Assembly (NCBI GenBank): GCA_964626965.1
Contig: CAZVHB010000004.1
Span: 1-64,000, forward strand
From: CAZEPT01 sp964626965
GTDB lineage: Bacteria; Patescibacteriota; Minisyncoccia; Phycocordibacterales; UBA9973
Length of the DNA: 64,000 nucleotides
Reading direction: 5' to 3'
In this document: one piece after another, positions 16,073-25,197 of the stretch
How the letters are laid out: every line of letters starts with the position of its first letter
How positions within the stretch are numbered: position 1 is the first letter of the stretch
Program-made: the position numbers and the translations under genes
The notes under the pieces: model-generated
The model's input: the letters and a program-made list of their open reading frames with translations, nothing else
Database searches by the model: none
What the model was told of the DNA's origin: nothing

Positions 16073-17104
16073 TTATTTCTCTTCTTCCAAAATATCCACC
16101 ACAGCGAGTTCGAGCGGAAGTGTTTTTAAGAATGAGTTGCGAGATTCGAGGTATGCGGTCATGAGACGTGAGAGTGTCTTTGATTGTACGAACGGTGAGT
16201 TTAATTTCTCAAGTTCTGTGACGATCATATCCCGACTTGTTTTGGTCGTGTCGGCTTTTTTACCCGTATGAATAAAACGACGAAGGAGCAAGTCTCGCAT
16301 AATACTAATAATCTCTTTCAAGAAAAATGGCATATTAAAATCATTTTTTTCTATTTCTACAAATGCTGTTGAGAGAGACTCTGTATCTTTTTCCAAGAGC
16401 GCTCTAAGGAAATTATGAATAAGCACGCGTCGTGGTAAACGTAGAAGTGTCTCTACATCTTCAGTATCAATCTTTTTTCCTTTTGCATTGGTGAGAACTT
16501 TTTGGAGACTTCCGAGCATGTCACGAAATGACCCATCCCCTGTTTCTGCAATGAGGGTTGCTTGTTCTTCGCTTAGAGTAAAGCCTTCTTTTTTTGCGAC
16601 AGTAATTGCATTTTCAGTGAGCACTTCAACTGTTGGACTCTCGAGTGTATATACCTGACAACGAGACACTATTGTCTCTGGGACTTTTTCTATTTCAGTA
16701 GTGGCTAAGATAAAGATAACATGAGCCGGCGGTTCTTCTAAAGTTTTCAAAAGTGCATTGAAAGCTTCTTTGGTGAGCATGTGCACCTCGTCAATAATAT
16801 AGAGTTTGTATTTTGATTCAAATGGTAGTGTACGGACAGCATCACGGAGGTCACGAATATCATCAATACCACGATTTGACGCAGCATCTATTTCATAGAC
16901 ATCAATATCAGAAATACCGAGTGTCCGACCAAAGATACGCGCAATGGATGTTTTCCCTATTCCACGTGTCCCAAAAAAGAGATATGAATGAGATGGTGTT
17001 CCTTTTTCTATTTGAGTGTTGAGTGTGTCAATAACGTGTTTCTGACCAACAACATCACTGAAGATGTTTGGACGGTATTTGCGATATAAGACTTCGTAAG
17101 ACAT
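16073..17104 (-). CDS. dnaX: DNA polymerase III subunit gamma/tau, short form without zinc module
   Basis: This is the clamp-loader ATPase of the replisome. The protein has YRKYRPNIFSDVVGQ at the N-terminus, Walker A GTRGIGKTSIA (about 45-55), Walker B DEVHML (about 101-106), sensor LATTE and the arginine finger region SRCQ. The four-Cys zinc module usually inserted between Walker A and EIDAASN is absent: ARIFGRTLGIS runs straight to DVYEIDAASNRG. With 343 residues it lacks a tau-type tail. TGA-TATACT lies six bases before the ATG, so the mRNA is probably leaderless. Confidence 0.93.
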   Translation of the reverse strand: MSYEVLYRKYRPNIFSDVVGQKHVIDTLNTQIEKGTPSHSYLFFGTRGIGKTSIARIFGRTLGISDIDVYEIDAASNRGIDDIRDLRDAVRTLPFESKYKLYIIDEVHMLTKEAFNALLKTLEEPPAHVIFILATTEIEKVPETIVSRCQVYTLESPTVEVLTENAITVAKKEGFTLSEEQATLIAETGDGSFRDMLGSLQKVLTNAKGKKIDTEDVETLLRLPRRVLIHNFLRALLEKDTESLSTAFVEIEKNDFNMPFFLKEIISIMRDLLLRRFIHTGKKADTTKTSRDMIVTELEKLNSPFVQSKTLSRLMTAYLESRNSFLKTLPLELAVVDILEEEK

Positions 17105-17168
17105 AAAACCAGTATATCATACTGGAATTATAAATTCTAAATTACTAATTATAAAAAAATACACATAC

Positions 17169-17205
17169 AAATACAGGGCGAAACCGTAGGTTTCGCCCTG
17201 TATTT
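17169..17205. terminator. Bidirectional hairpin terminator
   Basis: The 17-bp perfect arms aaatacagggcgaaacc and its complement enclose loop gta. The last two bases overlap the 3' end of dus. Confidence 0.85.
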
Positions 17206-18298
17206 AATTAGTTTTCTTCCCCTCAAAATACTTTTTCAACTCTTCATACGAATTTACCGTATCAAAAATCTCCACCCGCATTTCTTTTGCACCTTGGAAT
17301 CCATTGATATATGCTTTGATATGCTTTTTAAGTACTGAGAAATTTTTGTGGTCTTTGAGATACTTATCAAACAACTGTGCGTGGTACAAGAGCGCTTCGA
17401 TTCGTTCTTCTTTCGTTTTACTGACCACAGTGTACTTTCGATCCCCTTTCAATTTCTTGACCCATGAGCTCGGCAAGACACTCGAAATAAATCGTGGGAT
17501 AGAGAGTAACGTTTCTTTAATCACTGATCCTTCATCGAAGATCCATGGATTGCCGAGCGCTGAGCGTCCGATCATAATACCATCGACGCCAGTTTGTCGG
17601 GCGCGTAATTTTCCTAGCGCAATATCTGTAATGTCACCATTTCCAATAATGAGCGTCTCAGGTGCAACAATGTTACGTATCTCAACAACACGTTTGAGAA
17701 GCTCCCACCTTGCTGGAACTTTTGAAAGTTCTTTGCGTGTTCGTGCATGCACCGTGAGTGCGGCAATATTTTGTTTCAACAATAGCGGTATCCATGTTTC
17801 GATTTCGAGATTATTGTATCCAACACGAGTCTTCACCGAAACAGGAATAATTTTTCCTGCATCATGAATACCTGTTTTTACTGCACGGATAATATCAACA
17901 GCATTCGGTGGATTTTTCATCATCGCAGCTCCTGCACCTTGTCGCTCGATACTCTTATCTGGGCAACCCATGTTTATATCAATACCGTCAAAACCAAGCT
18001 CACAGGCGAGCTTACTCGCTTTGCGCATGGTCTCTGGGTTAGATCCAAAAAGCTGGGCAACTATAGGACGCTCGGATTCATCAAATTGTAAATCTTTAAT
18101 AAGAGATTCTTTTCCACCCAAAATAAGTCCATCCGCTGAGACAAACTCGGTCCACAGTACGTCAGGACCACCAGCAGGCTCACCTTTCCTGGAATACTTT
18201 GCAACTGCAAGTCTGAAAGAGATATCAGTTACATCAGCCATGGGTGCTAAGACAAAAAATGGTTTTTTATTTTTTAATTGCTCCCAAAATCCATGCAT
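17204..18298 (-). CDS. dus: tRNA-dihydrouridine synthase
   Basis: This FMN enzyme reduces uridines in the tRNA D-loop. Visible motifs are FVLAPMADVTDISFR (N-terminal barrel strand), INMGCPDKSIERQGAGAA with the catalytic Cys, VKTRVGY, LTVHARTRKE, IIGNGDI and MIGRSALGNPW. The ATG at 18298 is preferred because it leaves one base after the ftsQ stop. A TTG at 18325 would overlap ftsQ. It is the last gene of the serS-ftsQ-dus run. Confidence 0.92.
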   Translation of the reverse strand: MHGFWEQLKNKKPFFVLAPMADVTDISFRLAVAKYSRKGEPAGGPDVLWTEFVSADGLILGGKESLIKDLQFDESERPIVAQLFGSNPETMRKASKLACELGFDGIDINMGCPDKSIERQGAGAAMMKNPPNAVDIIRAVKTGIHDAGKIIPVSVKTRVGYNNLEIETWIPLLLKQNIAALTVHARTRKELSKVPARWELLKRVVEIRNIVAPETLIIGNGDITDIALGKLRARQTGVDGIMIGRSALGNPWIFDEGSVIKETLLSIPRFISSVLPSSWVKKLKGDRKYTVVSKTKEERIEALLYHAQLFDKYLKDHKNFSVLKKHIKAYINGFQGAKEMRVEIFDTVNSYEELKKYFEGKKTN

Positions 18299-18299
18299 A

Positions 18300-19217
18300 C
18301 TAGAACTCGTACTTTTTATCCTCAATAGTGCGGATATTACTTTTTAATTTAAAAAAAACCTTACCATCAAAACGTAAATCAATATACTCTGTATTTGAAA
18401 AACGCTTGTCTTTTTCGTCAGCCAACGCCTGAGACTTCAGAGCCGTCACTAGATTTGATACGATCACCACATCACTCTGATCTACTCGTGTTTTCACTTC
18501 TGCTGATTCTGCGCTGTAGTAGAGTGGGCTAACATAGAACAATTCTTCTGAGTCAATTTCTTTCTTGTATCCATAAATACGCACGCCTTGATCGAGCATG
18601 GTTTTTGCAATTCTTTCAACTCGAGTAAATGTATCTTTCGGGAGGACTTTAGCCCCGATAGGAGATGGGCTATCCACAAGCTTGGTATAAAAAACAAAAA
18701 AGAGCGGATTACTAAATCTCCCAGCTTCTTCAAATATTGTTCCGTCAGAATGAACAAAGTAGCACGGTATCTCTTTGTGTAAATCAGTACACCAGAGGGC
18801 TTGTGGTTTTCGTTCTTGGATTGAAATATCGATCGAAGAGAAATGTTTTTTGATCTTCAATGTATCTATACGAGAAAATTCTTTCTGTAAAAGTATACTT
18901 AGTTCAGTTTTGTCGACTAGAAATACATTTTTCTTAGGTAAGACAAATAGCGTATTACCCATAAGTTGCTTAACAACAAACTGTTCAACTGTTTGAGATT
19001 CGAGTGTCTCTGTTCCAGTCACCACAACTTTTTTTACATGAAAATAAGAAATCCAAAAAAAGCCTATACAGAGTGCCAGAAAAATTGAAAACAAGCCAGA
19101 AAAAAAATACACTTTCCTTTTTTGGAAATCTTTTTTTCTTCGTCGCAAGAGTTCTGCCTTTGATAGATTCTGTAAATCTTTATTTTGCGTTTGTATTTTT
19201 CTTGTAAATATACTCAT
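18300..19217 (-). CDS. ftsQ: Cell division protein FtsQ/DivIB
   Basis: The 305-residue bitopic protein has a basic N-terminus, one membrane helix (about 36-56), then a POTRA domain beginning FHVKKVVVTGTETLES, followed by the FtsQ beta domain (ERKPQALWC near 134-142). It connects early and late parts of the divisome. The start is 4 bases after the serS stop and its own stop is one base before dus, so the three form one operon. Confidence 0.88.
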   Translation of the reverse strand: MSIFTRKIQTQNKDLQNLSKAELLRRRKKDFQKRKVYFFSGLFSIFLALCIGFFWISYFHVKKVVVTGTETLESQTVEQFVVKQLMGNTLFVLPKKNVFLVDKTELSILLQKEFSRIDTLKIKKHFSSIDISIQERKPQALWCTDLHKEIPCYFVHSDGTIFEEAGRFSNPLFFVFYTKLVDSPSPIGAKVLPKDTFTRVERIAKTMLDQGVRIYGYKKEIDSEELFYVSPLYYSAESAEVKTRVDQSDVVIVSNLVTALKSQALADEKDKRFSNTEYIDLRFDGKVFFKLKSNIRTIEDKKYEF

Positions 19218-19220
19218 CTC

Positions 19221-20477
19221 TTAAAGAATTGTTTTTCCGACAAATGGAACGAGTACGTCAGGAACGAGAATAGTCCCATCTTTTTGTTGATAGTTTTCCA
19301 TGATACAGGCAAGGATGCGCGGGGTTGCAACAGCGGTGTTGTTAAGTGAGTGAACATATCGAAGCTTACCATCTTCATCACGGTAGCGGATATTAAGTCG
19401 GCGTGTTTGAAAATCATGAAAATATGAAGAAGAGTGTGTCTCTCGATATTTATTTTGTGACGGCATCCAGACTTCAATATCGTATTTCTTCACCTGTCCT
19501 TGCCCTAAATCTCCTCCGCAGTTCACTACAACGTGATATGGGAGTTTGAGTTCTTGGATCAGTTCTTCTACGTTTTGTGTGAGATACTCATGGAGCTCAA
19601 CTGAGGTTGCGTGATTTGCTTCACAGAGAACAACTTGTTCAAGTTTATAAAATTCATGCACACGGATGAGACCTTTTGTGTCTTTACTGTGGCTCCCTGC
19701 TTCACGACGGAAACATGCAGAAAATGCTGCTACTTTTATTGGTAGGTCTTTTTTATCAATTACTTCATCAGAGAAATATGACATCGTCGCAACTTCACCA
19801 GTACCAGCGAGATATTCTTCATCTTGAGTGCGGTAGAGATCATCTTCACCACCTGGAAGGTAGCCAGTACCAACGAGAGTCTTTTTTGTAACGAGTGATG
19901 GAACGATCATTGGAGTAAATCCTTTTGCAACAAGTTTTTGATTGAAATACTGCCAGAGTGCCATTTCAAGAAGTGCTCCACCGTTTTTCAAAAAGTATCC
20001 ACGAAAACCAGAGACTTTTGTCCCGCGTTCAAAGTCAGCTAAATCATTTTGTTCACATAATTCAATATGGTCTTTTACCGGGAAATCAAATTGCGGAATA
20101 TCACCCCATGTTTTTACTTCAAGGTTTTGCTCATCACTCTCGCCTGCTGGGACTGTAATATCAGGAACGTTTGGAACTTGGAGCATCAGACGCTTCCATT
20201 CATCCATCACAGTAGTAAGCTCAGTTTCTTTTTCGGTCAGTTTCTCTTTGACCACTTTCATATCTTCAATAAGTTGAGCACGAGATTCTGGACTAGCAGT
20301 TGGAATTTTTTCAGATACGGCATTTTGCTCACTACGATATCCTTCAACAACCTTAAGGAGTTCTACACGTTTATCATCAACAGAAACAAGCGTATCCACA
20401 TCAAAAGAAATGTGCTTTTTTTCTGCGCCAGCTTTAATAATATCTTTATTCTCACGGATGAATTTGATGTCTAACAT
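19221..20477 (-). CDS. serS: Seryl-tRNA synthetase
   Basis: This class II synthetase charges tRNA-Ser. It has an N-terminal coiled-coil arm (residues about 1-110), motif 2 FRREAGSHSKDTKGLIRVHE (about 259-278) and motif 3 SLNNTAVATPRILACIMEN near the end. Length 418 is typical. A TGC-TATAAT box ends six bases before the ATG, so the serS-ftsQ-dus mRNA should be leaderless. Confidence 0.97.
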   Translation of the reverse strand: MLDIKFIRENKDIIKAGAEKKHISFDVDTLVSVDDKRVELLKVVEGYRSEQNAVSEKIPTASPESRAQLIEDMKVVKEKLTEKETELTTVMDEWKRLMLQVPNVPDITVPAGESDEQNLEVKTWGDIPQFDFPVKDHIELCEQNDLADFERGTKVSGFRGYFLKNGGALLEMALWQYFNQKLVAKGFTPMIVPSLVTKKTLVGTGYLPGGEDDLYRTQDEEYLAGTGEVATMSYFSDEVIDKKDLPIKVAAFSACFRREAGSHSKDTKGLIRVHEFYKLEQVVLCEANHATSVELHEYLTQNVEELIQELKLPYHVVVNCGGDLGQGQVKKYDIEVWMPSQNKYRETHSSSYFHDFQTRRLNIRYRDEDGKLRYVHSLNNTAVATPRILACIMENYQQKDGTILVPDVLVPFVGKTIL

Positions 20478-20538
20478 AGCGTCATTATAGCATAGTGAAT
20501 TATAAATTTCTAATGAGAAAATTACTCAAAAAACACAC

Positions 20539-20569
20539 AAAGAGGCGCGGGTAAAGCCCGCGCCTCTTT
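20539..20569. terminator. Bidirectional hairpin
   Basis: The 13-bp arms aaagaggcgcggg and cccgcgcctcttt enclose a five-base loop. It lies upstream of serS and serves the minus-strand DUF305 gene. Confidence 0.8.
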
Positions 20570-20605
20570 TCTACTTACTACTAGTTACTTTCTACTTACT
20601 CATCC

Positions 20606-21016
20606 CTATTTTCCCCACGCCTTCTGCCATCCTCTCATCATTTCTATTTCTTTATTTTGTGCAGTAATAATATCATTTGCAAGCTTGATGAGTTCTGGTT
20701 GTTTTGAAACTTTGAGCACTTGCTGTGCCATAGAAACAGCGCCTTGATGATGAACGATCATTTCAGATAGAAATGCTTGATCAAATGCGTCACCTGTTTT
20801 ACCTTCCAAAGCTTTATTCATATCGTGCATCATACTTGCCATACTATTTCCATCATTACTCATGATTGATCCATCTGGCATTTGATGAGTCAACACTTCA
20901 TGAGTCACTTCCTTATAACGACCATCAACTGCCCTAAAGTATGAATTTACAGCAAGTCCGGCCCCAAGCCCGACAACGAGTCCTACAATTATGTATGTGA
21001 TTTCTTTTTTATTCAT
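20606..21016 (-). CDS. DUF305 family protein, membrane anchored
   Basis: The 136 residues have one N-terminal helix (about 7-27) and an exported DUF305 domain: FDQAFLSEMIVHHQGAVSMA (about 83-102) and a final helix NKEIEMMRGWQKAW. It is rich in Met and His, as in DUF305 proteins associated with copper handling, although none of the genes near it is a copper gene. It is divergent from dprA. Confidence 0.85.
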   Translation of the reverse strand: MNKKEITYIIVGLVVGLGAGLAVNSYFRAVDGRYKEVTHEVLTHQMPDGSIMSNDGNSMASMMHDMNKALEGKTGDAFDQAFLSEMIVHHQGAVSMAQQVLKVSKQPELIKLANDIITAQNKEIEMMRGWQKAWGK

Positions 21017-21060
21017 ATATTTTTTAATTACCTATATGTTCTAGTATACACCAAAAGTGG

Positions 21061-21066
21061 TACAAT
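21061..21066 (+). promoter_or_regulatory. Extended -10 box of dprA
   Basis: TGG-TACAAT ends six bases before the ATG at 21073. The earlier in-frame ATG at 21067 touches the -10 box, so 21073 is the likely leaderless start. Confidence 0.6.
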
Positions 21067-21072
21067 ATGTAT

Positions 21073-21942
21073 ATGAGAAAATTGGAACACAATGAAATTC
21101 CATCTCAACTTTTTGAAATCCCTGAACCACCAAAAGAATTGTGGATTGAGGGTGTACTTCCAAGTGAAGATACTATTTACCTAACAATCGTTGGTTCTCG
21201 TAAACACACCAACTACGGCCGTGATGCATGTAAGGAAATCATCAAAGGTCTCGCAGGATATCCCATTACTATTGTCTCTGGACTCGCTATTGGCATGGAC
21301 ACTATTGCTCACACCACAGCACTCGAAGTGGGGCTCACGACTATTTCATTTCCTGGATCTGGGCTTGGAAACAATGTCCTCTACCCGAGGTCAAACTGGC
21401 AACTCGCCAATGACATTGTAGCCAAAGGTGGTGCGCTTATTTCAGAATTTCCGCCAGAGACACCATCGGCACTCTGGACATTTCCACGACGTAATCGCCT
21501 CATGGCAGGACTCTCACACGCTGTGCTCATCATCGAAGCAGAAGAAAAGTCCGGCACACTCATTACCGCACGACTCGCGATGGATTACAATCGAGATGTG
21601 TTTGTTGTTCCTGGTTCAATATTTTCAGAGAATTCTCTTGGCACAAACAGACTCATTCGTGATGGTGCATACCCAATATGTTCATCGCTTGAACTTTTGC
21701 AGGCACTCGGTTTTGACCCAGAACAAAATAAAAATACCTCACAGCAGACGCTTTTTACACAAGAAATTAATCTCACACCTGAAGAAAAAATCATCCTAGA
21801 AATTCTCTACACAGGGCCACTCCAAAAAGAAACACTCATAGAACTTTCAGGACTCGAAGTGCAGAAAATAAATATTTTACTCTCAAAAATGGAACTCAGT
21901 GATCTTATAAAAGAAGAAGGTGGAGTGATACAGAAAAAATAA
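21073..21942 (+). CDS. dprA: DNA processing protein DprA
   Basis: DprA protects incoming single-stranded DNA and loads RecA in natural transformation. The protein carries the Rossmann-like core with IVGSRKHTNYGRDA, IVSGLAIGMDTIAH, FPGSGLGNNVLYPR, GALISEFPP, FPRRNRLMAGLSHAVLIIEA and GTLITARLAMDY. A winged-helix DprA C-terminal domain follows (about 230-288). The start is placed at 21073 from the -10 box. Its presence suggests DNA uptake or recombinational use of foreign DNA. Confidence 0.94.
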   Translation: MRKLEHNEIPSQLFEIPEPPKELWIEGVLPSEDTIYLTIVGSRKHTNYGRDACKEIIKGLAGYPITIVSGLAIGMDTIAHTTALEVGLTTISFPGSGLGNNVLYPRSNWQLANDIVAKGGALISEFPPETPSALWTFPRRNRLMAGLSHAVLIIEAEEKSGTLITARLAMDYNRDVFVVPGSIFSENSLGTNRLIRDGAYPICSSLELLQALGFDPEQNKNTSQQTLFTQEINLTPEEKIILEILYTGPLQKETLIELSGLEVQKINILLSKMELSDLIKEEGGVIQKK

Positions 21943-21969
21943 TTTAAAAATCCCGAAGCAACGTTTCGG

Positions 21970-21990
21970 ATCCCGACTACACGTCGGGAT
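21970..21990 (+). terminator. Weak hairpin after dprA
   Basis: atcccgac and gtcgggat pair around tacac. Only three Ts follow, so termination would be partial. Confidence 0.4.
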
Positions 21991-22013
21991 TTGCAGAAAA
22001 AATAAATAGGTGA

Positions 22014-22150
22014 TACTACTTATGTATATGAATCCCGTTAGAAGCCGCGGTCGCAATTTATAGATATCACAATATGAAACATAATTATCAAAACATTACT
22101 ACTCTAATCAAGCACCATCGCACCATGATCGCGATCTGCTTCTAACGGGA
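22014..22150 (+). promoter_or_regulatory. topA leader: long inverted repeat covering the start codon region
   Basis: A possible promoter (TTGCAG 21991-21996, TGA-TACTAC 22014-22019) would start RNA near 22026. The first bases of that RNA, tcccgttagaagc (22033-22045), are the exact complement of gcttctaacggga (22138-22150), which ends on the A of the topA ATG. The pairing continues imperfectly inward. Folding would hide the topA start. A 23-codon ORF lies in the loop and its stop is inside the right arm. Confidence 0.5.
22074..22145 (+). CDS. Possible leader peptide upstream of topA
   Basis: This is an ORF of 23 codons (MKHNYQNITTLIKHHRTMIA then ICF) whose TAA lies four bases before the topA ATG. 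A ribosome finishing it would open the inverted repeat that otherwise covers the topA start, so it may couple translation. It is rich in Thr, Ile and His. It may also be a chance ORF: there is no homology or ribosome-binding site to support it. Confidence 0.3.
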   Translation: MKHNYQNITTLIKHHRTMIAICF

Positions 22151-24378
22151 TGAAACTACTGATTGTTGAGTCACCTTCAAAAGCAAAGACTATCGAAAAA
22201 TATCTCGATGGTGCGTATACTGTACGTGCTTCTGTCGGACATATCCGCGATCTCCCTACCTCAAACAAGAAAGCTATCGACATAGAAGCTGGTTTTGTTC
22301 CTCATTATGAAATCTCAAAAGGTAAAGAAAAGGTAGTAAAAGAACTCCGTGACCTTGCAGAAAAAGCAGGAGAAATCCTGCTCGCAACTGACCCTGACCG
22401 TGAAGGTGAGGCTATTTCTTTTCACATCGATGAACTCCTCAAAGAAAACAAAAAAATAAAAGTAAAAGCAGAACGTGTGACCTTCAATGAAATCACCAAA
22501 GAAGCGGTGACCGAAGCATTGAAGCATCCACGTGCGATTGATGCACACTTGGTCAAAGCACAAGAAGCGCGACGTGTGCTTGATCGTCTCGTCGGGTATG
22601 ATCTCTCTGGAGTTATTTGGAAAAAGGTTCGCTATGGACTCTCTGCTGGACGTGTGCAATCCCCTGCACTTCGCATCATCATGGAACGCGAACGAGAGAT
22701 CCGAGCATTTATTCCAGAGACCTATTTCGTCTTAGGTGGTGAATTTGAAACAAAGAAAAAAGACAAACTACAGCTCACTTGTAGTATAGAGCCAACTAAT
22801 ACTAGTATCGCACAAGACATTCTCGAAAAAGGTAAAAAAGGTTCTTGGAACATTACTGACCTCAAAGAGTCTGAACAAAAACGTTCTCCTCGAGCTCCAT
22901 TTACGACTTCCACTCTCCAGCAAACAGCAAGTACACGACTTGGATATTCTCCATCAAATACGATGCGTATTGCGCAGAAACTCTATGAAAAAGGATTCAT
23001 TACCTATATGCGTACTGACTCAACAAACATAGCCGTAAGTGCTATCGCTGAAATAACCCAAACGATAGAAAAAAAATATGGTAAAGAATATGTAGAAGTT
23101 CGCACATATAAAACAAAAAGTAAAAATGCTCAAGAAGCCCACGAAGCTGTCAGACCAACTCATGCCTCTGCACTCTCTGCTGGAAGTACAGACGAAGAAC
23201 AACGTCTCTACAAACTTATCTGGGACCGAACAGTATCATCACAAATGGTTGATGCAAAACTTCTCAAAACAAAAGTAGAAGCAACAGTCGAAGGGGTGAA
23301 AGACTTTCCATCTTTTTCCGCAAATGGATCACGAGTTATCTTTCCAGGTTGGCTCTCTGCTGACACGGGTGCACGAGGTGAAGATACAGAACTTCCAGAA
23401 GTAAAAATTGGTGAACCTCTCAAACTCATCGAACTTACAAGTACAGAGAAACAAACACAACCACCAAATAGATACAGTGAAGCAGGACTCATCAAAGAAC
23501 TTGAAGAGCGAGGTATCGGACGACCTTCAACATACGCATCTATCATGCGCACACTCGAAGACCGAGGCTATGTTACCAAAGAAGGCAAAACACTTTTCCC
23601 TACTGATACAGGTGATGTAGTGTCTAGTTTCCTTGAAGCAAACTTTGCAGACTATATATCAGACACCTTTACAGCTGACATGGAAGACAAGCTCGATGAC
23701 ATTGCAGAAGGAAAACGTGAATACGTAAAAACACTGACTGATTTCTACGGTCCATTTCTTAAAGACGTTAAAGAAAAAGATAAGATGGGTAAAATCACAA
23801 CGCTCGGTGATGCTCCAACTGAATTCAAATGTCCTATTTGTGGAAAAGATATGATTGTGAAGCTCGGTAAAAACGGCAAGTTCCTTTCTTGTAGTACGTA
23901 CCCAGAATGTGCTGGTGCACGACTCTTTGATGGAACAGAACTCGCTCCTCCAAAAGAGATTGGGCAGGTCTGTCCAAAATGTGGCTTTGACAAAAAAGGA
24001 AAAGAAAAAGCACCGAGTGGATCAGGTGGTGGAGTGCTCGTCATCCGCGAAGGACGATTTGGAACATTCATATCTTGTTCACGTTATCCAAAATGTAAAT
24101 ATATCCAAGAAGACCCAGAAGAAGCAAAGAAAAAAGACACTGGAGTTCTCTGTCCTGTATGTAAAGAAGCGAATATGACAGAACGTCGTGGACGATTTGG
24201 CATCTTCTATTCTTGTCAGAACTATCCAGATTGTAAAAATGCAATCAAAGCAAAACCAACCGGCAACCTCTGCTCTCTATGCCAAAGCCTCATGATGGAA
24301 GGCACAAAGACCATACCGGAAAGGTGTAGCAATAAAATGTGCAAAATGCACAATCCGCATAAATTAGAAAAAAAATAA
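22150..24378 (+). CDS. topA: DNA topoisomerase I
   Basis: This type IA topoisomerase relaxes negative supercoils. The 742-residue chain begins with a TOPRIM domain (LLIVESPSKAKTIEKYL, ATDPDREGEAI). The active-site Tyr is in FITYMRTDSTNIA near residue 287. The C-terminal part carries four Cys-rich zinc ribbons (CPICGKD..SCSTYPEC, CPKCGF..SCSRYPKC, CPVCKEA..SCQNYPDC, CSLCQ..CSNKMC). The start overlaps the right arm of the leader hairpin, unlike the leaderless genes around it. Confidence 0.97.
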   Translation: MKLLIVESPSKAKTIEKYLDGAYTVRASVGHIRDLPTSNKKAIDIEAGFVPHYEISKGKEKVVKELRDLAEKAGEILLATDPDREGEAISFHIDELLKENKKIKVKAERVTFNEITKEAVTEALKHPRAIDAHLVKAQEARRVLDRLVGYDLSGVIWKKVRYGLSAGRVQSPALRIIMEREREIRAFIPETYFVLGGEFETKKKDKLQLTCSIEPTNTSIAQDILEKGKKGSWNITDLKESEQKRSPRAPFTTSTLQQTASTRLGYSPSNTMRIAQKLYEKGFITYMRTDSTNIAVSAIAEITQTIEKKYGKEYVEVRTYKTKSKNAQEAHEAVRPTHASALSAGSTDEEQRLYKLIWDRTVSSQMVDAKLLKTKVEATVEGVKDFPSFSANGSRVIFPGWLSADTGARGEDTELPEVKIGEPLKLIELTSTEKQTQPPNRYSEAGLIKELEERGIGRPSTYASIMRTLEDRGYVTKEGKTLFPTDTGDVVSSFLEANFADYISDTFTADMEDKLDDIAEGKREYVKTLTDFYGPFLKDVKEKDKMGKITTLGDAPTEFKCPICGKDMIVKLGKNGKFLSCSTYPECAGARLFDGTELAPPKEIGQVCPKCGFDKKGKEKAPSGSGGGVLVIREGRFGTFISCSRYPKCKYIQEDPEEAKKKDTGVLCPVCKEANMTERRGRFGIFYSCQNYPDCKNAIKAKPTGNLCSLCQSLMMEGTKTIPERCSNKMCKMHNPHKLEKK

Positions 24379-24412
24379 AAATAACCCGCACTTATGGTTT
24401 GGGTTATTTTTT
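24377..24412 (+). terminator. Terminator of topA
   Basis: The arms aaaataaccc and gggttatttt surround a 14-base loop, with a T run. Confidence 0.75.
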
Positions 24413-24448
24413 AATTAATCACTTAAAAGAAGAAAGATATTCCTACTG

Positions 24449-24601
24449 TCAAAAAAATACAACGAGGGACAGTATAACTACCATAACTACAGTTACCCCA
24501 TAGAGTATCCAGCTTGTCTGATTTTTAACTTCCTCATAGGGCATCCTACGTGAATTAAAAATTGCGGCAATGTTCAAAAGAACTTTAATTTTTTTTGTCA
24601 T
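24449..24601 (-). CDS. Small single-helix membrane protein (50 residues)
   Basis: The minus-strand ORF starts at ATG 24599-24601 and ends at TGA 24449-24451. It begins MTKKIKVLLNIAAI and ends in a strong membrane helix (WILYGVTVVMVVILSLVVFF). A positive N-terminus and a single C-terminal helix suggest a real small membrane protein. No -10 box lies at the leaderless position, so support is only the ORF and its composition. It occupies an otherwise empty gap of 330 bases. Confidence 0.5.
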   Translation of the reverse strand: MTKKIKVLLNIAAIFNSRRMPYEEVKNQTSWILYGVTVVMVVILSLVVFF

Positions 24602-24658
24602 GGTTCTTATTTTTTATTTAAACTCAAGATACCATAGTTTTTGAGGTTTATCAATAAA

Positions 24659-24693
24659 CAAAAAGAGTGGCACCGTAGGCGCCACTCTTTTTG
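24659..24693. terminator. Bidirectional hairpin terminator
   Basis: The arms caaaaagagtggc and gccactctttttg are exact. The inner bases can extend the stem to a gta loop. Confidence 0.85.
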
Positions 24694-24710
24694 TTTTGAT
24701 AGTTTTATTA

Positions 24711-25085
24711 CTATTCGCAAGCTTTCGTAATTGGATTGTACTGACCAGCAGGACAAGGTACTCGTCCGTCTACTTGGTAAATACCAAGAGTCTTTGCAAT
24801 AAAGAATATAATTCCCCAAAGTGACACGACAACAAAAAAAATAATTACAGACTTCGTAAGTTGCCCCTTGTAATCTGATTTCTCTTCACCATCTGCATTG
24901 ATCATTTTAAATGCGTTCCAGATGATCATCAAGAAGATAACAGCCAAAAGAATCGGAATGAGCATGTTGATCACAGTACGTGCGATCCCAATAATACCAA
25001 ATAGTTGTGTTCCGTCTTGTGCAAATGCAAACATTGGAGCTAAAAAGGTTCCGAGTGCAAGTGAGGCTTTTGTAAATTTATTCAT
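24711..25085 (-). CDS. T4SS-pilin-like small membrane protein
   Basis: The 124 residues have a signal peptide ending at FAFAQ, two long hydrophobic helices (about 32-62 and 78-100) and a short exported tail with two Cys (CPAGQYNPITKAC). Between the helices is the polar loop NADGEEKSDYKGQLTK. This is the layout of the CPR family annotated as type IV secretion system pilin (TrbC/VirB2-like). It is closely related to the genes at 31607 and 32112, which share the ADGEEK loop and the C-terminal Cys pair. A TAATAT box lies six bases before the ATG. Confidence 0.72.
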   Translation of the reverse strand: MNKFTKASLALGTFLAPMFAFAQDGTQLFGIIGIARTVINMLIPILLAVIFLMIIWNAFKMINADGEEKSDYKGQLTKSVIIFFVVVSLWGIIFFIAKTLGIYQVDGRVPCPAGQYNPITKACE

Positions 25086-25197
25086 ATTTTTATATTACTT
25101 TAATAATACCATTATTGTAATAAATAAGATGCACAGAGGTCAACCCCACCATACACACCAATAGCCAAACGATGCTCAAATATGCTTTAATAAACAT

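Noticed and set aside
18299..18325. Upstream TTG start for dus
   Set aside because: It would overlap the end of ftsQ and adds residues that do not align with the family. The ATG at 18298 follows the ftsQ stop directly.
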